From Nocardioides dokdonensis FR1436 (lineage in GTDB: Bacteria; Actinomycetota; Actinomycetes; Propionibacteriales; Nocardioidaceae), in the NCBI RefSeq assembly GCF_001653335.1, contig NZ_CP015079.1, forward strand, positions 3,782,001 through 3,846,000: a stretch of DNA of 64,000 nt, written 5' to 3'. The notes under the pieces were generated by a model. That model was not told the origin of the DNA and made no database searches. It saw nothing but the letters and a program-made list of their open reading frames with translations. A program made the position numbers and the translations under genes. Positions 1 to 10,390 of this stretch are shown in pieces; position 1 is the first letter of the stretch, and the number at the start of each line of letters is the position of its first letter.

Positions 1-1119
1 GCGCCCGTCCCGCACCGCGCGGACGATGGCGGCGCGGCTCGCGGCCGGGTCGGGAGGCATCAGCACGACGTCCCCACCGGCGCGCAGCACCTGCACCGCC
101 GGCGTACGCCGCCCGCTCACCGCCGCCATGTCGAGCGCGTCGCTCATCACGACGCCGTCGAAGCCGAGCCGCTCGCGCAGCAGACCGGTCACCACGGGCC
201 GGGACAGGCTGGCCGGGACGCCGGGGTCGAGCGCGGCGAGCGCGATGTGGCCGGTCATCACCGCCGGCAGCCCGGCGTCGACCGCGGCCCGGAAGGGTCG
301 CAGGTCGGTGCGCGCCAGGGCCGCCATGCCGCGGCGCTGCACGGGCAGCGCGACGTGGCTGTCGGTGACCAGGGACCCGTGTCCCGGGAAGTGCTTGACC
401 ACCGGCACCACCCCGGCGTCGCGGAAGCCGCGCGCGGCGGCGACGGCCTGGCGGGCGACCGCCGCGGGCTCGGCTCCGGCGGAGCGGCTGCCGATGACCG
501 GGTCGGCCGGGCCGGTGGTGACGTCGGCATCGGGGGCGAGGTCGACGTTGATCCCCAGGCCGCGCAGCTCGCGGCCGCTGGCGGCGTACGTGCGCCGGGT
601 CAGGGCCGGGTCACCCGCCGCACCGGCGGACATGAAGGCCGGGAACGCGGTGGCCGCGCCCCGGATCCGCGCCACGGTGCCGCCCTCCTGGTCGACGGCC
701 ACCAGCAGCGGCCAGGGCCGGTCCACGTCGCGCTGCAGGGACCGGGTGGCGCTGCGCAGCTGGTCGGTGGAGGCGACGTTCTCGGCGAAGACGACCACCC
801 CGCCCAGGTGCAGCCGACGCACCAGCGCGGTGGGTGCCCCGGAGCCGCTCCAGCGCGCGACGATGACCTGGCCGGCGAGCTCGGGCAGGCTCAGCCGTGC
901 CGTACGCCGCGCCGCTGCGTCGAGCTCGGCGCGGTCCGGGCCCCACCCCGGGCGCAGTCCCAGGCGTTGTGAGGCGCTGCGGGACTCGGCGGCAGCCACA
1001 CCCCCGTCGGGGGCGTCCTCGGGCCGCTGGGGGGCGGGATCGTCGGTGCAGCCGGCTCCCAGCAGCAGCGTGGCCGTCGCGAGCGCCACCAGGCGGGACG
1101 GTCGGCGGGAACGGGGCAC
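1..1119 (-). CDS. Glycoside hydrolase family 3 (NagZ-like) lipoprotein, 3' end cut by window edge
   Basis: Probable exported beta-N-acetylhexosaminidase-like enzyme of the NagZ branch of GH3, acting on muropeptide or other glycans outside the membrane. A GTG start at 1119 gives a basic N-terminus, a short hydrophobic stretch and the lipobox LLGAGC. Further in are DQEGGTVARI, the KHFPGHG...DSH motif that carries the acid/base histidine in NagZ, and MSDALDM with the expected nucleophile aspartate. The sequence runs off the window soon after this motif, so the C-terminus is not seen. A paralogue with the same plan lies at 37302-38627. Family assignment is firm; the natural substrate is not shown. 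Confidence 0.87.
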   Translation of the reverse strand, partial: MPRSRRPSRLVALATATLLLGAGCTDDPAPQRPEDAPDGGVAAAESRSASQRLGLRPGWGPDRAELDAAARRTARLSLPELAGQVIVARWSGSGAPTALVRRLHLGGVVVFAENVASTDQLRSATRSLQRDVDRPWPLLVAVDQEGGTVARIRGAATAFPAFMSAGAAGDPALTRRTYAASGRELRGLGINVDLAPDADVTTGPADPVIGSRSAGAEPAAVARQAVAAARGFRDAGVVPVVKHFPGHGSLVTDSHVALPVQRRGMAALARTDLRPFRAAVDAGLPAVMTGHIALAALDPGVPASLSRPVVTGLLRERLGFDGVVMSDALDMAAVSGRRTPAVQVLRAGGDVVLMPPDPAASRAAIVRAVRDGR

Positions 1120-1156
1120 CCGCCCATCGTCCCAGCCGCCCGGTGAGCGGGCGCCG

Positions 1157-3220
<2,064 letters not shown>

Positions 3221-3572
3221 CGTGGGGCTCCTGCTCGAGACGTGCGTACGACGGTGGGCGGCAATCCGATCCGGTGCTCGGCACCGAATCTACCGACGAC
3301 ACGCCGGATGACCGAAGAGGCTCGCCCTCGAGGCCACCGGCTAGCGTGACGGGCAGCACGTCACGAAGTGGACACGATCAAGGCGAGAGCCGCGAGATCG
3401 GCCCCGGAACCTCCGCACCGGCAGTCACACTGGGAGGTACACCGGGACCCGGCCTCTCACCCGAAAGGTCGGGTTGAGATGGTCGCGACACGGGAACCAG
3501 CAAGACATGGGAATCTTGGGTCCCCTCGCTACGTTGAGCACAGCACCGAGTGATCGAAGAAATGAGGCCGAT
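3221..3572. other. Intergenic region between divergent parE and DUF7455 genes
   Basis: 352 bases without a supported gene. It holds the parE ribosome binding site, a possible parE -10 element TAGATT on the minus strand (3287-3292) next to the small inverted repeat CGGTGC/GCACCG (3272-3286), and a SigH/SigR-like promoter reading toward DUF7455 at 3509-3535. Nothing else is recognised. Confidence 0.5.
3509..3535 (+). promoter_or_regulatory. SigH/SigR-type ECF promoter for DUF7455
   Basis: GGGAAT at 3509-3514 is followed after 18 bases by GTT at 3533-3535, with a C just before it (cGTT). This fits the GGGAAY-N-cGTT pattern read by redox-stress sigma factors SigH (mycobacteria) and SigR (Streptomyces). 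The implied start point lies about 30 bases before the DUF7455 GTG. Recognition by such a factor is inferred. Confidence 0.55.
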
Positions 3573-3809
3573 GTGACCACCACGATTGCCCCCAGCGCCC
3601 CGCTGACCGCGGCGGACCGCTGCGACCGTTGCGGAGCCCAGGCCTACCTCCGCGTGGAGCTGATGAGCGGCGGCGAGCTGCTCTTCTGCGCCCACCACGC
3701 GCGCGAGCACGGCGACAAGCTGAAGGAGATCGCCTCGAACGTCGTGGACGAGACCCACAAGCTGAACTCCGACGCACCCATGGCCGCCAAGGCCCCTGAG
3801 ACCGAGTGA
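3573..3809 (+). CDS. DUF7455 small zinc-ribbon-like protein
   Basis: A 78-residue protein of unknown function, conserved in actinobacteria next to the primary sigma factor. It contains CDRCGAQA and, about 25 residues later, FCAHHAREH: a CxxC...CxxH arrangement that could bind one zinc ion. The C-terminus is a short charged helix. The GTG at 3573 is used because an upstream ATG at 3571 is followed directly by a stop, and a purine-rich AATGAGG precedes it. A redox-stress-type promoter lies just upstream, which would fit a thiol/zinc protein, but function is not established. Confidence 0.85.
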   Translation: MTTTIAPSAPLTAADRCDRCGAQAYLRVELMSGGELLFCAHHAREHGDKLKEIASNVVDETHKLNSDAPMAAKAPETE

Positions 3810-3831
3810 TCCAGCACGACTGACGAACACC

Positions 3832-3866
3832 AGAACGGCCCCCGGACCTGGTCCGGGGGTCGTTCT
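3832..3866 (+). terminator. Hairpin terminator after DUF7455
   Basis: AGAACG, then CCCCCGGAC, the loop CTG, GTCCGGGGG, then CGTTCT: two nested stems with a GC-rich core, 22 bases after the DUF7455 stop. There is only a weak T-run. Confidence 0.7.
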
Positions 3867-3906
3867 GCGTCTCAGCCCGGGCCGGCGCCCGTGGCGCCCT
3901 GGGATG

Positions 3907-3944
3907 CCGAGAGCCGCCTGCGCGGGTGCGCAGGCGGCTCTCGG
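3907..3944 (-). terminator. Perfect 17-bp hairpin after the primary sigma factor gene
   Basis: Left arm 3907-3923 is perfectly complementary to 3928-3944 with a GGGT loop. It lies 13 bases past the sigma factor stop codon (minus strand) and back-to-back with the DUF7455 hairpin, so the two separate convergent genes. Confidence 0.75.
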
Positions 3945-3957
3945 GGTGTGGTTCGGC

Positions 3958-5424
3958 TCAGTCCAGGTAGTCGCGCAGGACCTGCGAGCGCGACGGGTGG
4001 CGCAGCTTCGACATCGTCTTCGACTCGATCTGGCGGATCCGCTCACGGGTCACGCCGTAGACCTTGCCGATCTCGTCGAGGGTCTTCGGCTGGCCGTCGG
4101 TCAGGCCGAAGCGCATGCTCACGACACCGGCCTCGCGCTCGGAGAGCGTGTCGAGGACCGCGTGCAGCTGCTCCTGCAGGAGCGTGAACGAGACCGCGTC
4201 GGCAGGCACGATCGCCTCGGAGTCCTCGATGAGGTCGCCGAACTCCGAGTCGCCGTCCTCGCCGAGCGGGGTGTGCAGCGAGATGGGCTCGCGGCCGTAC
4301 TTCTGGACCTCGATGACCTTCTCGGGGGTCATGTCGAGCTCCTTGGCGAGCTCCTCGGGAGTCGGCTCACGGCCGAGGTCCTGCAGCATCTGGCGCTGGA
4401 CGCGGGCGAGCTTGTTGATGACCTCGACCATGTGCACCGGGATCCGGATCGTGCGGGCCTGGTCGGCCATCGCGCGGGTGATCGCCTGACGGATCCACCA
4501 GGTGGCGTACGTCGAGAACTTGTAGCCCTTGGTGTAGTCGAACTTCTCGACCGCGCGGATCAGGCCGAGGTTGCCCTCCTGGATCAGGTCCAGGAAGAGC
4601 ATGCCGCGACCGGTGTAGCGCTTGGCCAGCGAGACGACCAGTCGGAGGTTGGCCTCGAGGAGGTGGTTCTTGGCCCGACGACCGTCCTCGGAGATCCATT
4701 CGAGCTCCTCGAGGAGCTTGGGGCCGATGCGGCCACCCTTGCCCATCTTCTCCTCCGAGAAGAGGCCGGCCTCGATGCGCTTGGCGAGCTCGACCTCCAT
4801 CTCGGCGTTGAGGAGAGGGACCTTGCCGATCTGCTTGAGGTAGTCCTTGACCGGGTCGGCCGTCGCGCCGGCGACCATGACCTGCTGCTCCGGCTCACCG
4901 CTGTCATCGGCGTCCGAGACGACGAAGGAGGCGGACTTCTCGTCCTCCTTGATCGTCGGGTCGGCCTTGACGTCCTTCTCGAACTGCTCGTCCGGGACGT
5001 CCGGGAGGACCTTCTTGCCGTCGGCGTCCACCACGACGGCGGCGGCGACGATCGGCGAGACCGGCTCGGCGACGGCCTTCTTGGCGGCCGTCTTCTTCAC
5101 CGTCGCCTTCTTCGCGGGGGCCTTCTTCGCCGGCTCCGCCGCGGCGTCCTTGGCGGGGGCGGCCTTCGCGGTGGTCGTCTTGCGCGTCGAGGTCGCTGCC
5201 ACGGCCCGGGCGCTGGTCGCGGCGCCGATGTGCACCGAGATGCCCAGCCCACTCAGGTGGGCGAGCAGAGCCTTCAGGTGCTTGGGCTCGATCGCCGCGT
5301 CGTCGCTGGCCTGCCTCACTTCCTCAGGCGTCAGGCTCCCCGTCGGGGTGCCGTGCTCGATGAGGGCCGCCACGGCGGGATGGGCGAGCACCTCGGCTGG
5401 GATCTTGCGTGCGTTCGAGGACAC
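3958..5424 (-). CDS. rpoD: Primary RNA polymerase sigma factor (RpoD/SigA/HrdB family)
   Basis: Principal sigma-70 factor directing RNA polymerase to housekeeping promoters, about 488 residues. Region 1.2 begins [16 protein letters not shown]; region 2 contains [16 protein letters not shown] and [17 protein letters not shown]; region 4.2 contains [18 protein letters not shown] near the end. The N-terminal extension (about residues 60-120) is rich in Ala, Lys and Pro with repeated AKKA-type units, typical of actinobacterial SigA/HrdB. The GTG at 5424 is chosen because a GAGAGGTG ribosome binding site precedes it at good spacing; an upstream in-frame ATG at 5460 lacks one. Confidence 0.96.
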   Translation of the reverse strand: MSSNARKIPAEVLAHPAVAALIEHGTPTGSLTPEEVRQASDDAAIEPKHLKALLAHLSGLGISVHIGAATSARAVAATSTRKTTTAKAAPAKDAAAEPAKKAPAKKATVKKTAAKKAVAEPVSPIVAAAVVVDADGKKVLPDVPDEQFEKDVKADPTIKEDEKSASFVVSDADDSGEPEQQVMVAGATADPVKDYLKQIGKVPLLNAEMEVELAKRIEAGLFSEEKMGKGGRIGPKLLEELEWISEDGRRAKNHLLEANLRLVVSLAKRYTGRGMLFLDLIQEGNLGLIRAVEKFDYTKGYKFSTYATWWIRQAITRAMADQARTIRIPVHMVEVINKLARVQRQMLQDLGREPTPEELAKELDMTPEKVIEVQKYGREPISLHTPLGEDGDSEFGDLIEDSEAIVPADAVSFTLLQEQLHAVLDTLSEREAGVVSMRFGLTDGQPKTLDEIGKVYGVTRERIRQIESKTMSKLRHPSRSQVLRDYLD

Positions 5425-5524
5425 GAACACCTCTCGTGTGCTGACGTGTGGGCGCGGCAAGGCCCGGAGTCGTCAAGAGCCGCAGTGCCCATTCTGCCAC
5501 GGGGGTGGTGGGCTTCGCGCATCA

Positions 5525-5546
5525 GGGCGAGCCGATCGGCTCGCCC
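5525..5546 (-). terminator. Perfect palindrome downstream of HhH-GPD gene
   Basis: An 11-bp perfect inverted repeat with no spacer (GGGCGAGCCGA / TCGGCTCGCCC) lies 38 bases past the HhH-GPD stop and about 100 bases upstream of the sigma factor start. It may end the upstream operon or bind a regulator of the sigma gene; terminator is the simpler reading. Confidence 0.45.
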
Positions 5547-5584
5547 GAGGCTCAGCAGGGGCTCAGGTCCCGCTCAGGCGCACC

Positions 5585-6157
5585 TCAGGTAGCAGCCTGC
5601 TCCTTGGCGGCCGCCTTCTTCTGCTTCTTGAAGTCCCGCACCTTCTGCAGGGACGCCCCGTCGACGACGTCCGCGACCGAGCGGTGGCCCTCGAGGGAGT
5701 AGTCGCCGACCACCGCGTCCCAGCCGTCGGGACGTACGTCGAGCTGCTTGGCCAGCAGCGCCACGAAGATCTGCGCCTTCTGCTTGCCGAAGCCCGGCAG
5801 CGCCATCATCCGCTTGAGCAGGTCCTTGCCGTCCGCGGCCTCGAGCCACACCCGCTCCGCGTGCCCGTCGTACTCGTCGGTGACGATCCGGGCGAGCTCC
5901 TGCAGGCGCGCGGCCATCGATCCCGGGAAGCGGTGGATCGCCGGCGGGGTGGCGCACATCCCCGCGAACTCCTCGGGATCGGCGGCCGCGATGGTGGCCG
6001 GCTCCAGGGTGCCGAACCGCTCCAGGACCTTCGCCGGCCCACGGAACGCGTGCTCCATCGGGTACTGCTGGTCGAGCATCATGCCCACGAGCAGCGCGAA
6101 CGGGGAGTCGGTCAGGACCTGGTCGGCGGTCTCGTCGCCGGTGATGTGGATGGCCAT
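5585..6157 (-). CDS. HhH-GPD-type base excision DNA repair protein
   Basis: Putative DNA glycosylase-like protein of an uncharacterised actinobacterial HhH-GPD family, about 190 residues. The helix-hairpin-helix is visible as MMALPGFGKQKAQIFVALLAKQ, and the N-terminal helical half contains FALLVGMMLDQQYPMEHAF. There is no C-terminal four-cysteine iron-sulfur cluster like that of endonuclease III. The C-terminus is a Lys/Ala-rich tail that could contact DNA. ATG at 6157 is preferred (GGAGG upstream); GTG at 6181 is an alternative. It follows padR after only 4 bases, so it is probably in the padR operon. Substrate lesion unknown. Confidence 0.82.
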   Translation of the reverse strand: MAIHITGDETADQVLTDSPFALLVGMMLDQQYPMEHAFRGPAKVLERFGTLEPATIAAADPEEFAGMCATPPAIHRFPGSMAARLQELARIVTDEYDGHAERVWLEAADGKDLLKRMMALPGFGKQKAQIFVALLAKQLDVRPDGWDAVVGDYSLEGHRSVADVVDGASLQKVRDFKKQKKAAAKEQAAT

Positions 6158-6161
6158 GACG

Positions 6162-6488
6162 TCATCCTCCCCCACCGGCACCGACCGCCTCGGCAGCAGC
6201 CATGAAGACGTTCCACTGGGCCAGCAGGTCTCGGTGCAGCGCGTGACCCGACTCGGTCAGCTGGTAGACCTTCCGGGCAGGACCGGACTCGCTCTGCTCC
6301 CACTGCGCCACGATGGCTCCTTCGTCCTCGAGACGCACCAGGGCCGGGTAGAGCTGGGCGCCCTTGATGGGCTGCAACCCCGCCGACACCAGAGCCTGCG
6401 AGATGCCGTAGCCGTGCCGCGGAGCGACCGCGAGCACACTGAGGACCAGCATGGGCAGCGAGGCCCGCTGCCACGCGGCGAGGCTCAC
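6162..6488 (-). CDS. PadR family transcriptional regulator
   Basis: Small winged-helix repressor, about 108 residues. The PadR N-terminal domain is clear: LPMLVLSVLAVAPRHGYGI, KGAQLYPALVRLEDEGAI and GPARKVYQLTESG. The GTG at 6488 overlaps the stop of the upstream membrane-protein gene as GTGA; a second GTG at 6500 would add four residues. The regulator is the second gene of its operon, behind the membrane protein, and probably controls the direct-repeat operator at 7493-7521. The ligand is unknown. Confidence 0.88.
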   Translation of the reverse strand: MSLAAWQRASLPMLVLSVLAVAPRHGYGISQALVSAGLQPIKGAQLYPALVRLEDEGAIVAQWEQSESGPARKVYQLTESGHALHRDLLAQWNVFMAAAEAVGAGGGG

Positions 6489-7483
6489 CGAGTCCCCCAC
6501 GGGCGACGACCCCACCCGACGACGGCCGCACTGACGCCCGCCAGCAGGAAGACCACGGCCACCGGCACCGTCAGCCTCCCCCAGCCCTGGTTGACGAGGA
6601 CGAGCGCCGCGATGGTGAGCGGTGCCCCGACCGCTGCGACGGTGGACACCGCCCAGAGCCGCGTGCGTGCCGTGGCGTCGGCCGCGGCCAGCTCGTGCGC
6701 GAGGACCAGCGGGTGCCCGAACTCCGAGTACGCCGACATGCCCCCGACCGACAGCGCCTGCTCGATCTCGGCCACGTGACCGCGGGCGGTGGTCGCGGGC
6801 ACGAGGCGACCACGCAGTCCGCCGCGGAAGCGGCGCAGCCACGTCGCGTCGTCCCACTCCGCTCCGAGCTCGCGACCAGACATCCGGTGGGCGACGACCA
6901 GCGCGGTGACACCCGGGGTCAGCAGGGCGAGCACCAGCAGCGGCACCGGCACCCCACGGACGGCGACCTCGCCGGCACCGAGGTCACCCGCATAGGCGAG
7001 GTCAGCGCCAGCGAGCGCCACGGCGCCGAGCCCTGCCCCCACCGCGGCAGCGGTGCGCCCGGACGCGAAGAGCGCCCGGACCACGACCCATCCGAGGAAC
7101 ACGACGAGCACGCTCGCCCCGACGGCAGCCAGCGCCAGGTCGATGTCGACGGCCCATCCGCTGCGGACGACGAGGACCAGCGACGTCACGAGGCCGACCC
7201 CCATCAGCACGTTGCCTGCCTCGTGGAGCGCCGGCTGCAGTCCCCCGCCCACGGACCTCCGGACGGCTTCGTCCACGGTGGCGAGCTCGGCCGCGTCCTC
7301 GGACGCCAGCTCGTCCGGGTCCCCGAGGAGTCGCGCCGCGGGCACGTCCGCCTCGCGGACCGCGCCGAGCAGCTCCCGCTCGCGCTCCTCGAGCGCAGCC
7401 GCGGGGACGTTCCTGCCCGCCATCGACCTCTGGTACCGCGCCGCCCACTCGCGGTCCCGGATCGGCCACTGGTTGCTGACCAT
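6485..7483 (-). CDS. Multi-pass membrane protein co-transcribed with padR
   Basis: About 332 residues, no recognised family. The first 90 residues are soluble and charged (ERERELLGAVREADVPAARLLGDPDELASEDAAE). Two hydrophobic pairs follow (around residues 95-160 and 170-205), then a cytoplasmic stretch rich in Arg, and two final helices (AVSTVAAVGAPLTIAALVLV and VAVVFLLAGVSAAVV). The pattern resembles membrane proteins encoded beside PadR repressors. ATG at 7483 is chosen because AGGAG lies 6 bases upstream; the GTG at 7486 would be too close. The stop overlaps padR by GTGA, so the two are translationally coupled. Confidence 0.75.
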   Translation of the reverse strand: MVSNQWPIRDREWAARYQRSMAGRNVPAAALEERERELLGAVREADVPAARLLGDPDELASEDAAELATVDEAVRRSVGGGLQPALHEAGNVLMGVGLVTSLVLVVRSGWAVDIDLALAAVGASVLVVFLGWVVVRALFASGRTAAAVGAGLGAVALAGADLAYAGDLGAGEVAVRGVPVPLLVLALLTPGVTALVVAHRMSGRELGAEWDDATWLRRFRGGLRGRLVPATTARGHVAEIEQALSVGGMSAYSEFGHPLVLAHELAAADATARTRLWAVSTVAAVGAPLTIAALVLVNQGWGRLTVPVAVVFLLAGVSAAVVGWGRRPWGTR

Positions 7484-7492
7484 CACGAGCTC

Positions 7493-7521
7493 CTACCTAG
7501 ATACGATTACTACCTAGATAC
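7493..7521 (-). promoter_or_regulatory. Direct-repeat operator and promoter of the membrane protein-padR operon
   Basis: The 12-mer CTACCTAGATAC occurs twice (7493-7504 and 7510-7521), 17 bases apart start to start. On the minus strand the upstream copy begins 19 bases after a TTGACC -35-like element (7541-7546), so it covers the presumed -10. The downstream copy runs into the AGGAG ribosome binding site. This placement suggests autorepression by the PadR protein; binding is inferred. Confidence 0.55.
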
Positions 7522-7560
7522 AACCAGTGTCGTTGCGTCCGGTCAACCCTCTGGCCTCGA

Positions 7561-8511
7561 TCAGGACCTCATGGCGACGCCGCGGCGCCAGTAGCCCATG
7601 AACGCCACCTGACGACGACCCAGGCCGAGCTCCTTGACGAGGTGTCGCCGCAGTGCCGTCACCGTCGCGGCCTCACCCGCGATCCAGGCGTACAGCGCGC
7701 CGAGGTCCGGACGGACGGCACGGGGACCGCTCCCTGCGGGCACGGCCGCACCGGACGACGACCAGGTGGGGGTCTCCCACAGGTCGGGGTCGATCTCCTC
7801 CGGTTCGTCGAGGACGACGGTGGGGGCACCGAGGTGCTCGAGCACCGCTGTGTGCAGCGCCGCGCCGTGCGATCCGCCGGCCCTCGGCAGCCAGGTGACG
7901 GCGACGCCGGCCGGCGCGGAGACCGCCTGGACGTCGTCGTCGCACGGCACCTCGAGGAAGGCGGCACCGGCGGCGTCCTCCGGCAGGCCCTCCAGGATCG
8001 CGCAGACCGCCGGGACCGCGGTCTCGTCGCCGACCAGCAGCAGGTCGGACCCGGGCGGCGGCGCCCACTCGATGCCACCGAACTCGAAGCCGCGGCGCGG
8101 CATCAGGACCACCGCGCGGCTGCCGGGGGACGCCGTCGCGGCCCAGTCGGCACCGGGCCCGGGCTCGCCGCCCGCGTGCACGACGACGTCGACGACGACC
8201 CTCGTGCCCGGGCCCGTCCCCTCGATCGCCCGGATCGTGTACGTGCGCATGTGCCCGCCCACCCCGGCGGGCCGGTCGAGCCACGTCCTCAGCCAGGTCT
8301 CGTCCGCGCCCGCGACGGACGGGAGCCGGCCATGCACGTCGGGGACGATGAGCTTGAACCTCTGGTCGTGGAGCGGGCCGGCGACCCCCACCTCCCCGAG
8401 CACGCCGCCGCCGAGGACGAGCCTGACGAACGAGGGTGAGAGGCGTCGGGCCGAGAGGACCTCCACCTCGGTGAGGACCAGGGGCAGGTCGGTGCTGGTG
8501 GAGGTGGTCAT
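7561..8511 (-). CDS. Siderophore-interacting protein (FAD-dependent ferric-siderophore reductase)
   Basis: Cytoplasmic flavoprotein of the SIP/ViuB family, about 316 residues, expected to reduce Fe(III) in imported siderophores. The FAD-binding motif RTYTIRAIE and DVVVHAGGEPGPGADW are typical, as are the NAD(P)H-binding segment LLLVGDETAVPAVCAIL and the C-terminal YWRRGVA. ATG at 8511 overlaps the stop of the ATPase gene (ATGA). As the last gene of the operon it supplies the step after import. Confidence 0.93.
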   Translation of the reverse strand: MTTSTSTDLPLVLTEVEVLSARRLSPSFVRLVLGGGVLGEVGVAGPLHDQRFKLIVPDVHGRLPSVAGADETWLRTWLDRPAGVGGHMRTYTIRAIEGTGPGTRVVVDVVVHAGGEPGPGADWAATASPGSRAVVLMPRRGFEFGGIEWAPPPGSDLLLVGDETAVPAVCAILEGLPEDAAGAAFLEVPCDDDVQAVSAPAGVAVTWLPRAGGSHGAALHTAVLEHLGAPTVVLDEPEEIDPDLWETPTWSSSGAAVPAGSGPRAVRPDLGALYAWIAGEAATVTALRRHLVKELGLGRRQVAFMGYWRRGVAMRS

Positions 8512-9335
8512 GCAGGGGCTCCGATCGGGTCGGGGTGGTGGACGGAACGGCGGCCTCGACCGACGGGCACCACGAGCGGGGTGCCGGCGACCGGGTCGGT
8601 GACGACCCGGCACTCGAGACCGAACACCTCGTGGACCCGCTCGACGGTCACGACGTCGCGCGGGGCACCCGCGGCGACCACGCGGCCCCCGCGCATGGCG
8701 ACCAGGTGGTCGGCGTACCGCGCCGCGAGGTTGAGGTCGTGGAGCACCATCGCCACGGTGGTGCCGCGGGAGGCGTTCAGGTGGTCGACCAGGTCGAGCA
8801 TCTCGACCTGGTGGGCCAGGTCGAGGTAGGTCGTGGGCTCGTCCAGGAGCAGCAGGTCGGTCTCCTGGGCGAGGGCCATCGCGATCCAGACCCGTTGCCG
8901 CTGACCGCCCGAGAGCTGGTCGACCGGGCGGTCGGCCAGCTCGAGCACCCCGGTCTCCGTCATCGCCTCGGCGACCGCGCGCCGGTCGTCGGCGCCCCAG
9001 CGGCGGAGGAACGTCTGGTGGGGGTGCCTCCCCCGCGCGACCAGGTCGGCCACGCTGATCCCCTCGGGGGCCGTCGGGTGCTGGGGCAGCAGGCCCAGCA
9101 CCCGGGCGACGTCACGGGTGGGCATCGAGTGGATCCGCTGCCCGTCGAGCAGCACGGCGCCACTGGTGGGGCGCATCAGCCGGGCCAGCCCTCGCAGCAG
9201 CGTCGACTTGCCGCAGGCGTTGGGGCCCACGACGACGGTGACCCGGCCGTCCGGCAGGTCCAGGTCGAGGCCGTCGACGACCACGCGGTCGTCGTAGGCC
9301 AGCACGAGGTGGTCGGTGCTGAGTCGAGCGGTCAT
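8508..9335 (-). CDS. Iron-siderophore ABC transporter ATPase (FepC/FecE type)
   Basis: About 275 residues, the nucleotide-binding subunit of a ferric-siderophore importer. Walker A is GPNACGKST (about residues 37-45), the signature is LSGGQRQRVW, Walker B is LLLLDEPTTYLDL and the H-loop is LHDLNLAARYAD. Ser-to-Ala/Cys variation inside Walker A (usually GPNGCGKST) is tolerated in the family. It overlaps both neighbours by 4 bases, so its synthesis is coupled to the permeases. Confidence 0.95.
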   Translation of the reverse strand: MTARLSTDHLVLAYDDRVVVDGLDLDLPDGRVTVVVGPNACGKSTLLRGLARLMRPTSGAVLLDGQRIHSMPTRDVARVLGLLPQHPTAPEGISVADLVARGRHPHQTFLRRWGADDRRAVAEAMTETGVLELADRPVDQLSGGQRQRVWIAMALAQETDLLLLDEPTTYLDLAHQVEMLDLVDHLNASRGTTVAMVLHDLNLAARYADHLVAMRGGRVVAAGAPRDVVTVERVHEVFGLECRVVTDPVAGTPLVVPVGRGRRSVHHPDPIGAPA

Positions 9336-10390
9336 GCCGCCCTCCTTCCGGTGCGGTCGCGGGCCAGGAGCCACAGCAGGAACGGGGCTCCCACCGCTCC
9401 CGTGACGACCCCGACGGGCAGGTTGACGTCGCCGACCAGGTAGTCGGCCGCGTAGTCGGCGCCGATGGTGAGGCAGGCGCCGACCAGGGCTGCGGCGACC
9501 AGGCTCGTGCGCCCGCCGTCGAGCGCCCGGGAGACGGGGCCGGAGACGAACGCGACGAAGGCGATCGGGCCGGCCGCGGCGACACCGACGGCGACGAGCA
9601 CGACACCCAGGCCGAGGACGAGGTCGGTACGCCGCGGCGCGACGCCGAGCGCCGCGGCGGTGTCGGGTCCCAGCTCGGCCGCGCCCATGTCGCGCGAGAC
9701 CCAGGCGACGGCGGGGAGGACGACCAGCAGCGCCGCGCCCAGCAGCCGCAGGGTGGCCCAGTCGGCCTGGGCGACGCTGCCGGTGAGCCAGCGCAGCACG
9801 AGGTGGGCGTCCCACTCGTCGGCACGGGTGAAGAAGTACTGGATCACCGACCCCAGCACGGTCGCGACCCCGACGCCCACCAGCACGAGCGACTGGCCGG
9901 TGCCGGTGCCCGCGACCCAGCGCGTGAGGGCTGCGACCGCGAGCGCACCGACGATCGCCGCCCCGGCGAGCGGGACGCCCTCGGCATCGAGCACCACGAT
10001 GGCGAAGACCGCGCTGGCGCTGGCGCCCATGCTCACCCCGATGACGTCCGGGCTGGCCAGCGGGTTGCGCAGCGTGGACTGGAAGAGGGCTCCCGCCAGG
10101 CCGAAGGAGCCGCCGACGAGCAGCGCCAGCAGGGCTCGCGGGAGCTTGCTCTCCATCAGGATGAACGTGGCGCCCGGGATCTGTTCCCCGGACAGGATCC
10201 GGATGAAGTCGGGGACCGTGATGGTGAAGTCGCCCAGCAGCACCCGGGCCGAGAACGTGAGGACCAGCAGCACGGCCAGGCCGGCGACGACGGTCCGCCG
10301 TCGCCGTCGCGGCAGCCTCCGGGCCGCGTCGACGACCAGGCCCGCGTCCGGCCTCCGGCCGAGGTCGACGCCGGGCAGGTGCTCCGTCAC
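9332..10390 (-). CDS. Iron-siderophore ABC transporter permease (FecCD family), second
   Basis: About 352 residues with roughly nine or ten hydrophobic helices. FecCD landmarks are RLPRALLALLVG-like LPRALLALLVGGSFGLAGALFQ, RNPLASPDVIGVSMGAS and GPIAFVAFVSG. The GTG at 10390 overlaps the first permease stop as GTGA. The cytoplasmic N-terminus is longer and more Arg-rich than in the partner. With the first permease it should form the heterodimeric membrane channel. Confidence 0.94.
   Translation of the reverse strand: MTEHLPGVDLGRRPDAGLVVDAARRLPRRRRRTVVAGLAVLLVLTFSARVLLGDFTITVPDFIRILSGEQIPGATFILMESKLPRALLALLVGGSFGLAGALFQSTLRNPLASPDVIGVSMGASASAVFAIVVLDAEGVPLAGAAIVGALAVAALTRWVAGTGTGQSLVLVGVGVATVLGSVIQYFFTRADEWDAHLVLRWLTGSVAQADWATLRLLGAALLVVLPAVAWVSRDMGAAELGPDTAAALGVAPRRTDLVLGLGVVLVAVGVAAAGPIAFVAFVSGPVSRALDGGRTSLVAAALVGACLTIGADYAADYLVGDVNLPVGVVTGAVGAPFLLWLLARDRTGRRAA

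Noticed and set aside
3904..5592. Plus-strand open frame opposite the primary sigma factor
   Set aside because: Shadow of rpoD; composition is a complement artefact and no start signal exists.
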